From the NCBI RefSeq assembly GCF_012927745.1, contig NZ_JABBKX010000005.1:62001-126000 (forward strand): a stretch of DNA of 64,000 bases. The letters are read 5' to 3'. Origin of the DNA: Neoroseomonas marina (GTDB taxonomy: Bacteria; Pseudomonadota; Alphaproteobacteria; Acetobacterales; Acetobacteraceae). Under the pieces are notes generated by a model that saw only the letters and a list, made by a program, of their open reading frames with translations, did not search any database and was not told the origin of the DNA. Made by a program: the position numbers and the translations under genes. Every line of letters begins with the position of its first letter. The stretch's first letter is position 1. Positions 55,452-64,000 of this stretch are shown piece after piece.

Positions 55452-56048
55452 ATGGGCGACACCGCAACACCCGGGCCGAGCGCCGCCGCCGAGCCGCCGA
55501 TGACGCCGGCGGGCGCGCCGCCGCGGTCCTGGGGCCGCATCCTGCTGGCCGAGGCGCCGTACCTGGCGATGCTGGTCGCGGGCTTCGCCGGCGTTGCCTT
55601 CGTCGGCGGCGGGCCGCAGCCGAAGCTGCTCTACTGGCAGATCCTGGCACCTGTCTTCGGCGTGCTGTGCGTGATCGCCGGCTGGAAGGGCGCCGGGGAA
55701 CGCAAGGCGCGGACACGGCTGATCTGGACCCAGGCGCTGCACTGGCTGGCCTTCCTGGGCGCGATGCTGCTGCTGTTTCTCCCGTCGGTGCGCGGCGTGG
55801 TGAATGACAACGCGACCGAGATCGGCCTGCTGCTGCTGCTCGGCCTCGGCACCTTCGTCGCCGGGGTGCATGCGGGGTCCTGGCGCATCGTCGCGGTGGG
55901 GGCGGTCCTCGGGTTGTCGGTGCCGGCTGTCGCGACCATGCAGCAATCCGCGCTGCTGCTGACCATGGGCGGCCTCGTGGTCGTTCTCGTCGGGGCGCTC
56001 TTCGTGATGACGAGTGCGCGATCGCGGTCGCTGACGCCGACCGGCTGA
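55452..56048 (+). CDS. Hypothetical membrane protein (198 aa)
   Basis: The 198-aa protein has a proline/alanine-rich cytosolic N-terminus (about 25 residues), followed by about five to six hydrophobic segments (YLAMLVAGFAGVAFVGG, WQILAPVFGVLCVIAGW, LHWLAFLGAMLLLFLPS and others). I do not recognise a family, although the pattern is seen near ccrM in related genomes. It is 37 bases after ccrM, converging with the GT87 gene. Confidence 0.8.
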   Translation: MGDTATPGPSAAAEPPMTPAGAPPRSWGRILLAEAPYLAMLVAGFAGVAFVGGGPQPKLLYWQILAPVFGVLCVIAGWKGAGERKARTRLIWTQALHWLAFLGAMLLLFLPSVRGVVNDNATEIGLLLLLGLGTFVAGVHAGSWRIVAVGAVLGLSVPAVATMQQSALLLTMGGLVVVLVGALFVMTSARSRSLTPTG

Positions 56049-56058
56049 CGCTCGGCGG

Positions 56059-57261
56059 TCACGCGACCGGGCGCTGGTCCCGTGCCGACGGTGCTGCGGC
56101 GATCCGCCGCAGCACGAGGCCCAGCGTCACGATCGAGGCGAGTGGACCGATGCTGACCTCCGCTCCGATACTGGCCAGGAAGGCGAGCAGCGGCAGGATC
56201 CAGGCCAGCGCGATGCCCGACTTTTCCCACGGCAGGAAGCCGCTGCGCCGCGCCTCGCCGAGCAACCAGACCATCGGCACCAGCAGCACGACGAGGTCGT
56301 AGACCAGCACGAACGGCGTCGCGAGCGGCGCGCCGGCTGCGATGACGGCGAGTTCGGCGCGGCCACCGAGATGGCGCCGGGCCGCCACGATCGCGGCGGC
56401 CAGCACGGCCGCCGCAACGATCGCCTGCGCGCCCATCGCCGCGCCCCGCGGCAGGCCGAGCGTGAGCGCCATCGCCATGACGCTCTGAAGCTTCCAGACC
56501 GCCAGGGCACCGTCGGACAAGGCGGCACCGGCATCCGGCATGCGAGCGAGGAAGGCGGGCCATATGCCGGGACCCAGCACGAGCGTGGCCAGCGCCACCG
56601 ATGCGAGTCCGAGGCCCGCGGCCCAGCCCAGCGCTGCCCAGCGACGGCCGGCGAGGAGCACCGGCAGGACGAGAAGGCCGAGCTGGGGCTTGAAGGCCAG
56701 CATCGCGAACATGGCCCCCGCGCGGGCGGGATGACGATCGAGCCACAAGCCGGCGCCGGCCAGCAGCGCCGTGGCGAGAAACCCGTTCTGCCCGTGCAGG
56801 GCGTTCAGCACCGCGGCCGGCGCCAGCATGACGCAGGCGGCGGCGATGGGCCGCCGAAACACGCCCCACGGCCGCAGCGCCACCCACATCGCGCCGCCGG
56901 TGGCCGCCAGCCAGACGCCCAGGCCGAGCAACAGCGGCAGCAGGCCGAGCGGCATGAGTACAAGCAGGAACAGCGGCGGATAGAAGAAGGAGAAGTACCG
57001 ACCCGGCTGGCCCTGCAACGCGGATTGCGCGGCGGCGTGGGCATCGCGGTCCCAGACCTCGGCGGCCCGCCCGGCATCGGCCATCGTGGCCGCGGCATGG
57101 AAGCTGAGATAGTCGAGGTCGGCCGGCGGCGCCTCCCGCCAGCCGAGGATCAGCGGCACCGTGGCGGCGACCGCCGCCAGGACCACCAGGAGATATCCGA
57201 GGCCATAGGCCCGGAGCCGCGCGGGCGTCAGCCAGGTCCCTTCGCGAAGGGCGCGGATCAA
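56059..57261 (-). CDS. GT87-family (DUF2029) glycosyltransferase
   Basis: The 400-aa polytopic protein (about ten spans) matches the GT87 family of polyprenyl-phosphate-mannose-dependent mannosyltransferases. The N-terminal Asp motif is in PADLDYLSFHAA, the FFYPPLFLL loop follows, and later AFKPQLGLLVLPVLL. It likely transfers a sugar in the envelope. The start is TTG overlapping the mutY stop (TTGA). Confidence 0.83.
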   Translation of the reverse strand: MIRALREGTWLTPARLRAYGLGYLLVVLAAVAATVPLILGWREAPPADLDYLSFHAAATMADAGRAAEVWDRDAHAAAQSALQGQPGRYFSFFYPPLFLLVLMPLGLLPLLLGLGVWLAATGGAMWVALRPWGVFRRPIAAACVMLAPAAVLNALHGQNGFLATALLAGAGLWLDRHPARAGAMFAMLAFKPQLGLLVLPVLLAGRRWAALGWAAGLGLASVALATLVLGPGIWPAFLARMPDAGAALSDGALAVWKLQSVMAMALTLGLPRGAAMGAQAIVAAAVLAAAIVAARRHLGGRAELAVIAAGAPLATPFVLVYDLVVLLVPMVWLLGEARRSGFLPWEKSGIALAWILPLLAFLASIGAEVSIGPLASIVTLGLVLRRIAAAPSARDQRPVA

Positions 57262-58313
57262 ACGACCGCCCCGGCGAGGTCGAGCAGCCGTCGCATCACC
57301 GAAGGCAGCGCGCCGCGCGCCGCCGAGGGCAGCATCCATTCGCCCGCGACCGCCGCCATGGTAACCGCCGGCGCCGCATACAGGCGCATTTCCAGTTCGA
57401 AATGCGTGAAGCCATGGCGGGCGATGCCCTCGACCGGCCTCCAGGCCGCGGTGGACGGCGCGTGGTCCAGCGCCTCCGTCTCCGGCCAGGGGTCGGCGCG
57501 CCAGGGCGTGCCGGGCACTTCCAGCATGCCGCCGAGCAGCCCCTTCTCGGGCCGCCGGCGCAGCAGCACGCGGCCCGCATCGTCCCGCAGCAGGAAATGC
57601 ACGCCGTGCCGCAGCGGCCGGGCGGGCTTGGGCGATTTCCGCGGGAGCTCAGCCTGGATCCCCGCCCGATGCGCGGCGCAGCCCTCCCGCCAGGGGCAGA
57701 GCGCGCAGGCGGGGTTGCGCGGCGTGCACACCGTTGCGCCGAGGTCGAACAGCGCCTGCGCGAAGTCGCCGGGCCGGGCCCGCGCCACCGGATCCTCCAT
57801 GCAGGCGGCGGCATGGGCGGTGAGGATCGGTTTCGCGCCGGGCAGCGGCGCCTCCACCCCGTGGATGCGGGCCATGACGCGCTCGACATTGCCGTCGACC
57901 GGCACGACCGGGGCATCGAAGGCGATCGCGCCGACCGCCGCGGCCGTGTAGGGGCCGATGCCGGGCAGCGCCGCCAGGCCCTCGGTGTTGCGCGGGAAAC
58001 CGCCGGCCGCCGCGACCGCCTTGGCGCAGGCATGGAGGTTCCGTGCCCGGGCGTAGTAGCCAAGGCCGGCCCATTCCTCGGCGACCTCGGCCCAATCCGC
58101 GGCGGCGAGGGCCCCGACCGTGGGGAATCGTTGCAGGAACCGGGCGTAGCGCGGCCCCACGGCGGCCACCGTGGTCTGCTGGAGCATCACCTCCGACAGC
58201 CAGATGCGGTATGGGTCCCGCGCCTCCCCCGGAGCGGCGCGCCACGGCAGGACCCGCCGGTGCCGGTCATACCAGGCGAGGAGGTCGGCGGCGGAGGGGC
58301 TCACGGATGGCAC
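57258..58313 (-). CDS. mutY: A/G-specific adenine glycosylase MutY
   Basis: The 351-aa enzyme removes adenine opposite 8-oxoguanine. It has the helix-hairpin-helix LPGIGPYTAAAVGA (around residue 119), the catalytic Asp in VDGNVERV, and a [4Fe-4S] cluster with spacing CX6CX2CX5C (from CTPRNPAC to EGC). The C-terminal NUDIX-like domain has GGMLEVPGTPW. GTG start at 58313. An alternative GTG at 58304 would avoid overlap with the divergent DUF721 gene. Confidence 0.93.
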   Translation of the reverse strand: MPSVSPSAADLLAWYDRHRRVLPWRAAPGEARDPYRIWLSEVMLQQTTVAAVGPRYARFLQRFPTVGALAAADWAEVAEEWAGLGYYARARNLHACAKAVAAAGGFPRNTEGLAALPGIGPYTAAAVGAIAFDAPVVPVDGNVERVMARIHGVEAPLPGAKPILTAHAAACMEDPVARARPGDFAQALFDLGATVCTPRNPACALCPWREGCAAHRAGIQAELPRKSPKPARPLRHGVHFLLRDDAGRVLLRRRPEKGLLGGMLEVPGTPWRADPWPETEALDHAPSTAAWRPVEGIARHGFTHFELEMRLYAAPAVTMAAVAGEWMLPSAARGALPSVMRRLLDLAGAVV

Positions 58314-58771
58314 GGGATGGCGATGACAAGCGGTTCCTGGGCGGGCCGAGGCCGCTCGGCGCGCTGATGCCAGCGCTCACACGCCCCGCGTTCAAGCGCA
58401 AGAGCCCCGCCGGCGCGCAGATCATGGCCGACTGGCCGGAACTGGTCGGCCCGGCGCTGGCGGCCGTGACCCAGCCGCTGCGGTTGACCTCCGGCACCCT
58501 GACGCTCGCCTGCGCCGGGCCGGTCGCCATGGAACTGCAGCACCTTGCGCCGCAACTGGCCGGGCGGATCAACGCCGCGCTCGGGCGGGCGGCCGTCGAG
58601 CGGTTCCGCTTCGTCCAGCAGACCCCGGCGGCCGCCGCGGTCCGGAAAAGACCGGCCCCGAAGCCCGTGGCGCTGCCGCAACGGGTCGAATCAGCCATCG
58701 AATCGGTCGGCTCCCCGGAACTGCGCGAAGCGCTGGAAAGATTGGGCCGCGGCGTCTATCGGACTCGTTGA
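58307..58771 (+). CDS. DUF721 (DciA-like) protein
   Basis: The 154-aa protein belongs to DUF721/DciA, which loads the replicative helicase in bacteria lacking DnaC. It has an N-terminal basic part (LTRPAFKRKSPAGAQIMADWPELVGP) and the LTLACAGPVAMELQHLAPQLAGRIN region, with a Pro/Ala-rich disordered C-terminal tail. GGAGGGG seven bases before the ATG supports the start. It overlaps the divergent mutY start by seven bases and precedes the dsbA-like and smc genes. Confidence 0.85.
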   Translation: MARDGDDKRFLGGPRPLGALMPALTRPAFKRKSPAGAQIMADWPELVGPALAAVTQPLRLTSGTLTLACAGPVAMELQHLAPQLAGRINAALGRAAVERFRFVQQTPAAAAVRKRPAPKPVALPQRVESAIESVGSPELREALERLGRGVYRTR

Positions 58772-58855
58772 GTGGCAGCCCGAGTCCCGGAACGGCCCCA
58801 GGCGGCCCATATGCGACGGGTCGCCGCCCGGCCGGGCGGCCCCAAAGGAGACCGG

Positions 58856-59455
58856 ATGCCCATGCTTCTTCGCCGCACCCTGCTTGCCGCCGGCGGCACC
58901 CTCGCCGCCCTGCCGGCCCTGGCGCAGGCGCCCGCCGACCCGCGGCTGTCCGAGCGGTCCATGGGAAGCGCCTCGGCCCCGATGGTGGTGACCGAGTTCT
59001 TCTCCCTGACCTGCAGCCATTGCGGCGCCTTCCACAGGGAAACCTGGCCGCGCGTGAAGGCGGAGCTGGTGGAGACCGGCAAGGTGCGGATGGTGTGGCG
59101 CGACTTCCCGCTCGACCAGATCGCCCTGCGCGCCGCGGCCGTCGCCCGCTCCTTCCCGCCGGCGGCCTATGAGCCCTTCGTCTCCGCCCTGCTGAACAAC
59201 CAGGATCGCTGGGCCTTCGCCCGCGGCGTCGACCACAAGGCCGAGATCGCCAAGATCGCCGCCATGGCCGGCATGTCCCAGGCCGCCTTCGACGCCGCCT
59301 GGGGCGACGACGACCTGGCCCGCGCCATCCTCGCCCAGCGGCAGGAAGGCGAGCGCCAGTTCAACATCCAGGCGACGCCGACCTTCGTCTTCGGCACCCG
59401 CGTCGTCTCGGGCGCGATCGGCTACGACCGCTTCGCCCGCGAGGCCCAGGCTTGA
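58856..59455 (+). CDS. DsbA-family periplasmic thioredoxin-fold protein
   Basis: The 199-aa protein has a signal peptide (MPMLLRRTLLAAGGTLAALPALAQA) and a DsbA domain with active site CSHC (FSLTCSHCGAFH) and cis-Pro loop ATPTFVFG. It introduces or isomerises disulfides in periplasmic proteins. The ATG at 58856 follows AAAGGAG. Its stop overlaps the smc start (TGATG). The gene order DUF721-dsbA-smc is conserved in alphaproteobacteria. Confidence 0.9.
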   Translation: MPMLLRRTLLAAGGTLAALPALAQAPADPRLSERSMGSASAPMVVTEFFSLTCSHCGAFHRETWPRVKAELVETGKVRMVWRDFPLDQIALRAAAVARSFPPAAYEPFVSALLNNQDRWAFARGVDHKAEIAKIAAMAGMSQAAFDAAWGDDDLARAILAQRQEGERQFNIQATPTFVFGTRVVSGAIGYDRFAREAQA

Positions 59456-62400
59456 TGATGGACAACGGGTCCCTGCCGCCGGCGCCCCCCGGGCCGGAGG
59501 AAGAGGATTCGGCACCGCGCAGCGAGGCCCAGAAGGCGGCCTCGGTGCGTGCGACGCTCGCGCGGATCCGCATCGCGGGCTTCAAATCCTTCGCCGAGGC
59601 GACCACGGTCGAGGTCCTGCCGGGCCTGACCGGCGTCGTCGGCCCGAATGGCTGCGGCAAGTCCAACGTGGTGGAAGCGCTGCGCTGGGCGATGGGCGAG
59701 ACCTCCGCCAAGGCCATGCGCGGCGGGGAGATGGACGACGTCATCTTCGCCGGCACCGCGACCCGCGCGGGGCGCAACGTCGCCGAGGTGACGCTGAGCC
59801 TCGAGGAGGCGGAAGGGCTCGCCCCGCCGCCGAACCAGGACCAGCCGGAACTCGAGATCATCCGCCGCATCACCCGCGGCGAGGGCTCGGCGTTCCGGGT
59901 CAACGGCAAGGAAGTCCGGGCGCGCGACGTCCAAACCATGTTCGCCGACATCGGGTCCGGCGCCCGCGCTTCGGCCATGGTCAGCCAGGGGCGCGTGTCG
60001 ACCCTCATCCAGGCGAAGCCCGAGGACCGCCGCCAGGTGCTCGAGGAAGCCGCCGGCATCGCCGGGCTGCGCGCCCGCCGGCACGAGGCGGAGCTGAAGC
60101 TGCGCCAGGCGGAGACGAACCTGTCGCGCGCCGAGGACCTGCTCGGGCAGCTCGACAGCCAGCGCCAGGGGCTGCAGCGCCAGGCGCGGCAGGCCAATCG
60201 CTATCGCAATCTTTCGGGCCTCGTGCGCCAGGCGGAGGGCGAGTGGCTCGCCATCCTGGCCGCGCGGGCCGATGCCGCCGGGCGGCATGCCACGCAGCAG
60301 CTCGCGGAGGCCAAGGCCGCCGTCCGCGCCGCCGAGGCCGACGCCGAGCGCGCCGCCATCGCCGCCTTCGAGGCCGAGCAGGCCATCCCCGCCCCCCGCG
60401 CCGCCGAGGCCGCGACGCGCACCGCGCTGGAACGCCGCCGCGTCGAGACCGAGGGCCTGGAAGCCGAGGAACGCCGGGCGCGCGAGGCGCTGGAGGCGGC
60501 CGAGGCGCGTCTCACGCAATTGAAGCGCGACCTCGCCCATGCCGAGGGCGTGCTGCGCGATGCCGAGGCCGCGCGCGAGCGGCTGAGCCAGGAGGCCGAG
60601 GCGCTGACCGCGGTGGAGCGGTCCCTGCCCGGCCGGCGGGAGTCCGCCGAGGCCGCGCTGGTCGCCGCCGCCGAGGCCGCCCAGGCCGCCGAACGCGCCG
60701 CCGAGGCCGCGACCGTCGAGGCCGCCGAGGCCGCCGCCCGCGTCCAGTCCGCCGCCGAGGCCCGCACCGCCGCCGAGGCTCGGCTGAAGCGCGCGCAGGA
60801 GGGCCATGCCCGCCTCGCCGCCGAGCGCGACGCCGCCGCCCGCGCCCGCGTCCCCGCCGAGGCGCGCGCGGAGGCCGCCGCCGAGGTCGCCGCCGCCGAT
60901 GCCGCGCTCGAAGCCGCCCGCGTCGCGCTGGAACAGGCCGAGGCCGCCCGCGCCGAGGCCGCCAATGCCCATGCCGAGGCCCGCCGCGCCGCCGCCGAGG
61001 CCGCGTCCGTCGCGCAGCGCGCCCAGGCCGAGAAGGCCGGGGCCGAGGACCGGCTGAACCGCATCGCGGCCCAGCACGCTTCCATGGCGAAGGACCGCGA
61101 CGCCGCGGCCGCCGAGATCATCCCCGCCGCCGAGCGCGAGGCCGCGACCGCCGCACTGACCGCTGCGGGCGAAGCCGTCGAGCAGGCGCGCAAGGCGCTG
61201 GAGGAGGCGGAGGCGATGCGCGCCTGGGCCGCCGCCGCCCATGCCGAGGCGGGCCGCGCGGCCACCGCCGCCGGCGGCGAGCGCGCCCGCGCCGCCGCCG
61301 AGGTCGCGGCCCTGCGCGAGGTCCTGACCGCCCGCGAGCCGGGGGCCGCGGCGCCGATCCTCGACCAGGTGGGCGTGCCGGCGGGCCTGGAAGCCGCGCT
61401 GGGCGCGGCGCTTGGCGAGGCGCTGGAAAGCCCCGCCGAGGAGACCGGCCCGCGCTTCTGGCGCGCCCTGCCGCCGCTCGATGCCGCGGCCCCGCTGCCC
61501 GACGGCGCGGTGCCCTTGTCGCGGCTGGTGGAAGCGCCGGCGATGCTGACCCGGGCGCTGTCGCAGATCGGGCTGCTGCCCAAGGGTGCCGATGGCGCCG
61601 CGCTGCAGGCCGCGCTCAGGCCCGGCCAGTCGCTGGTGACCGAGGATGGCGCGTTGTGGCGCTGGGACGGGCACACGGCCCGCGCCGGCGCCCCGACGCC
61701 GGGCGCGGTGCGCCTCGCCCAGCGCAACGCCCTGCGCGCCGCCGAGGCGAAGCTGGACCGCGCCGAGGCCGAGGCCGCGACCACCGAGGCCGCCCGCGCC
61801 GCCGCCGCCGCCCGCGAGGAGGAGGCCCGCGCCGCCGAGGCCCGCGCCCGCGAGGCCCGCGCCCGCGCCGACGCCACGCTGAACGAGGCCCGGCAGGCCG
61901 AATCGGCGCTCGCGGCGCGGCATGCGCGCGCGGAAAGCCGGCTCGCGGCGATCGAGCCGCAACTGGCGCGCCTCGCCGCCGACCGCGCCGAGGCCGAGGC
62001 CGCCAAGGAAGCAGCCTGGGCCGCCATCGCCGCCCTGCCCGACCTGCCGACGCTGCGCCGCGCGGCCGAGGAGGCCGGCGCCGCCGAGACCCGCGCCCAG
62101 GCCGCCGAGCACGCGGCCCGCGAAGCGCGCCGCAACGCCGAGGCCACCGCGCGGGGCGCGCGGCAGCACGAATCGACGCTCGCCGCCCGTGCGGCGGAGG
62201 CGGAGAGCCGTCTCGCGGCGCTGGAACCGCAGCTCGCCCGGCTTGCGGCCGATTGCGGCGAGGCCGAGGCGGCGCTGGCCGAGGCGGTGGCGACCGAGGC
62301 TGCGCTGCCGGATCTCGACGCTCTGCGCGCTGCCGTGACGGAGGCGCGCGATGCGCTGACCGCCGCCCGCGGGGCGGAGGTGACGGCGCGCAGCGACATC

Positions 62401-63549
62401 GCCGCGCTGGCCGCCGAGGCCGGACGCGTCGCCGCGCGGCTACAGGCGGTGGGCGAGGAAGCCGCGCTCTGGACCTCCCGCGGGGAGGATGCCGAGGCGC
62501 GGGTGATCGAGTTGCGCCGCCGCAGCGCCGAAGCCGGGACGGAGCGCGAGGCACTCGCGGAAGCCCCGGAGGACGCCGCGGCGCGCCGGCGCAGCGCGGC
62601 GTCGCTGCTGGCCGAATCGGAGGCCGCCCACACAGCCGCAGCCGCCGCCCTGTCGGCTGCCGAGACGCGGCTGCGCGACAGCGGCGAGGCCCGCCGCAAG
62701 GCCGACGCCGCCTTCGCCACCGCGCGCGAGGGCCAGGTGCGCGCCGAGGCCGCCGCCGAGGCCGCCTCGACAGCCGAGGAAGCCGTCGCGGCCCGCATCG
62801 CAGAGCGACTCGGCGAGGATGCCGAGCTGCCGCCGCCGCCCGAGGAACTGTCCGACGCCGCCGAGGAGAAGGCGCGGCGCAAGGTCGAGCGCCTGGCTCG
62901 CGAGCGCGAGGAGATGGGCCCGGTCAACCTGCGCGCCGAGATCGAGGTCACCGAGATCGAGGAGCGCATCGGCCAGATCACCACCGACCGCGACGAGGTG
63001 ACGGCGGCCATCGCCAAGCTGCGCGGGTCGATCGGCCACCTGAACCGCGAGGGCCGCGAGCGGCTGCGCGAGGTCTTCGACCGGGTGGATGCCGAGTTCC
63101 GCAACCTGTTCTCCCGCCTGTTCGGCGGCGGGCGGGCGCATCTGGCGCTGGTCGGGTCCGACGATCCGCTCGAGGCGGGGCTCGAGATCTATGCCGAGCC
63201 GCCGGGGAAGAAGCTCGCGACGCTGTCCCTGCTCTCGGGCGGTGAGCAGGCGCTGACCGCGCTCTCCCTCATCTTCGCGGTGTTCCGCTGCCAGCCGGCG
63301 CCGGTCTGCGTGCTGGACGAGGTGGATGCGCCGCTCGACGATGCGAACGTGGAACGTCTCTGTGACCTGCTCGACGCCATGGCGGCGGAAAGCGGGACGC
63401 GCTTCCTGGTGGTGACCCACCACCCGCTGACCATGGCGCGGATGCATCGGCTCTATGGCGTGACGATGCAGGAACGGGGCGTGTCGAGGCTGCTGTCGGT
63501 CGATCTCGGCCAGGCGGTGCAGATGGCCGAGGGGCCTGTCGCGGCGTAG
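59455..63549 (+). CDS. smc: Chromosome segregation protein SMC
   Basis: The 1364-aa SMC has an N-terminal ATPase half with Walker A GPNGCGKSN near residue 65, long coiled-coil arms, and a hinge at about residues 620-755 (EPGAAAPILDQVGVPAGLEAALGAALGEAL...). The C-terminal half has signature LSGGEQALTALS and Walker B VCVLDEVDAPLDD. It condenses and aligns the chromosome with ScpA/ScpB. The arms are strikingly rich in Ala, Glu and Arg, making it longer than the usual 1150-1200 aa. Starts at 59455, overlapping the dsbA stop. Confidence 0.95.
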   Translation: MMDNGSLPPAPPGPEEEDSAPRSEAQKAASVRATLARIRIAGFKSFAEATTVEVLPGLTGVVGPNGCGKSNVVEALRWAMGETSAKAMRGGEMDDVIFAGTATRAGRNVAEVTLSLEEAEGLAPPPNQDQPELEIIRRITRGEGSAFRVNGKEVRARDVQTMFADIGSGARASAMVSQGRVSTLIQAKPEDRRQVLEEAAGIAGLRARRHEAELKLRQAETNLSRAEDLLGQLDSQRQGLQRQARQANRYRNLSGLVRQAEGEWLAILAARADAAGRHATQQLAEAKAAVRAAEADAERAAIAAFEAEQAIPAPRAAEAATRTALERRRVETEGLEAEERRAREALEAAEARLTQLKRDLAHAEGVLRDAEAARERLSQEAEALTAVERSLPGRRESAEAALVAAAEAAQAAERAAEAATVEAAEAAARVQSAAEARTAAEARLKRAQEGHARLAAERDAAARARVPAEARAEAAAEVAAADAALEAARVALEQAEAARAEAANAHAEARRAAAEAASVAQRAQAEKAGAEDRLNRIAAQHASMAKDRDAAAAEIIPAAEREAATAALTAAGEAVEQARKALEEAEAMRAWAAAAHAEAGRAATAAGGERARAAAEVAALREVLTAREPGAAAPILDQVGVPAGLEAALGAALGEALESPAEETGPRFWRALPPLDAAAPLPDGAVPLSRLVEAPAMLTRALSQIGLLPKGADGAALQAALRPGQSLVTEDGALWRWDGHTARAGAPTPGAVRLAQRNALRAAEAKLDRAEAEAATTEAARAAAAAREEEARAAEARAREARARADATLNEARQAESALAARHARAESRLAAIEPQLARLAADRAEAEAAKEAAWAAIAALPDLPTLRRAAEEAGAAETRAQAAEHAAREARRNAEATARGARQHESTLAARAAEAESRLAALEPQLARLAADCGEAEAALAEAVATEAALPDLDALRAAVTEARDALTAARGAEVTARSDIAALAAEAGRVAARLQAVGEEAALWTSRGEDAEARVIELRRRSAEAGTEREALAEAPEDAAARRRSAASLLAESEAAHTAAAAALSAAETRLRDSGEARRKADAAFATAREGQVRAEAAAEAASTAEEAVAARIAERLGEDAELPPPPEELSDAAEEKARRKVERLAREREEMGPVNLRAEIEVTEIEERIGQITTDRDEVTAAIAKLRGSIGHLNREGRERLREVFDRVDAEFRNLFSRLFGGGRAHLALVGSDDPLEAGLEIYAEPPGKKLATLSLLSGGEQALTALSLIFAVFRCQPAPVCVLDEVDAPLDDANVERLCDLLDAMAAESGTRFLVVTHHPLTMARMHRLYGVTMQERGVSRLLSVDLGQAVQMAEGPVAA

Positions 63550-63593
63550 GCTAAAAAAGGCCGTGTGGCGCGGGGTTGCTGCGCCGCACGCGC

Positions 63594-63621
63594 TTGACAG
63601 GTGTAAGGCCAAACCCTAAAG
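63594..63621 (+). promoter_or_regulatory. Probable promoter of the F0 ATP synthase operon
   Basis: TTGACA (63594-63599) followed 16-17 bases later by CTAAAG/TAAAGG gives a good housekeeping-sigma promoter about 40 bases before atpI. An imperfect inverted repeat (GGCGC...GCGCC) lies just upstream and may help terminate smc. Confidence 0.6.
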
Positions 63622-63660
63622 GCCGCCTGCCTTCCGGCGGGGTTCCGCCAGGGAGCGAAG

Positions 63661-63957
63661 GTGAACGAGCGCAGCGATTTCGAGGATCGGTTGCGGCAGG
63701 CCAGGACCCGACAGGGCCTGGACAAGCGTCCCGCGGGGCGCGGAAGCCTGCCGCCGGGCCCCTGGGGCATCGGACTGCGCGCGGGGGTCGAGGTCGTCTC
63801 GGCCCTGGTCGTCGGCATCGGTTTCGGCTTCGTGCTGGACCGTTGGCTCGGGACCTGGCCTTGGCTCTTCCTGGTGTTCTTCGTCCTGGGCAGCGCGTCC
63901 GGGGTCCTGAACGTCTATCGGCTGTTCAATCCCCGGAAGACACCCCGCGCAAACTGA
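63661..63957 (+). CDS. atpI: F0F1 ATP synthase assembly protein AtpI
   Basis: The 98-aa GTG-started protein has a charged N-terminus and two membrane spans (AGVEVVSALVVGIGFGFVLD and WPWLFLVFFVLGSASGVLNVY), as in AtpI, which helps assemble the c-ring and take up Mg2+. GGGAGCGAAG lies in front. It is followed by the start of atpB, as usual. Confidence 0.85.
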   Translation: MNERSDFEDRLRQARTRQGLDKRPAGRGSLPPGPWGIGLRAGVEVVSALVVGIGFGFVLDRWLGTWPWLFLVFFVLGSASGVLNVYRLFNPRKTPRAN

Positions 63958-63979
63958 CGGACGAACGGGAGACAGGCCG

Positions 63980-64000
63980 GTGGCAGCCGAAGGCAAGACG
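63980..64000 (+). CDS. atpB: F0F1 ATP synthase subunit A, 5' fragment
   Basis: Only seven codons are present (VAAEGKT) from a GTG with GGGAG upstream, 22 bases after atpI. Position and sequence match the N-terminus of alphaproteobacterial AtpB. The rest lies beyond the window. Confidence 0.6.

Noticed and set aside
59422-63245. Three frames of about 915-1000 codons overlapping smc
   Set aside because: Low-complexity Ala/Arg/Gly translations caused by the repetitive GC-rich coiled-coil coding of SMC; no start signals or motifs.

Overview
The window is high-GC DNA (about 70% or more, judged by eye) packed with short-spaced, often overlapping genes. The evidence points to an alphaproteobacterium, most likely a Roseomonas-like member of the Acetobacteraceae. 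It has a CcrM-type GANTC methylase next to rnhB, the order mutY / DUF721 (DciA-like) / dsbA-like / smc, an atpI-atpB start, a DUF1491 gene, and many solute-binding proteins of the Bug (TctC), TRAP-DctP and TAXI families. I placed the organism from gene content and synteny only, without any search.

Layout. 1-4.7 kb: an OmpA-type tail, DUF1491, a small charged protein, an OmpA-like secreted protein, cytochrome b561 with a tiny zinc-ribbon ORF, a DUF429-like protein, a metallophosphoesterase and a 47-aa membrane protein. 4.7-11 kb: a catabolic operon (M20 amidohydrolase, creatininase-like amidohydrolase, PanE-like reductase) facing a complete tripartite tricarboxylate transporter (TctC-TctB-TctA) that ends in a strong terminator. 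11-13.6 kb: a thioesterase, a mannose-1-phosphate guanylyltransferase, and most copies of a structured intergenic repeat. 13.6-18.2 kb: a solitary HicA-like protein and a TRAP transporter with two tandem DctP proteins. 18.4-20.6 kb: DedA, a VOC protein, a broken TAXI receptor and MscL.

20.7-27.8 kb: a type VI secretion spike cassette without sheath or baseplate genes (VgrG, DUF2169 fused to pentapeptide repeats, a second pentapeptide-repeat protein, DUF3540, DUF4150 PAAR-like). It converges on a 1507-aa DUF4011-helicase-nuclease-DUF3320 protein resembling the Hhe defence protein. These two loci are the most clearly accessory part of the window.

32-53.6 kb: mostly housekeeping and metabolic genes. 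They include a CPA1 antiporter, an S1C protease, DUF1003, an SDR with an altered catalytic residue, a CBS protein, an NdvA-like exporter, two further Bug receptors, an MBL hydrolase / ScsC-like / M48 protease operon, a GGT-like lipoprotein coupled to an aminotransferase, an ArsR-MFS pair, two nitronate monooxygenase-type proteins and a LysR regulator. 53.6-64 kb: a conserved alphaproteobacterial core of rnhB, ccrM (with two GANTC sites in its presumed promoter), a GT87 gene, mutY, DUF721, a DsbA-like gene, smc, and the start of the F0 ATP synthase operon.

I saw no tRNA, rRNA, CRISPR array, insertion sequence or origin.
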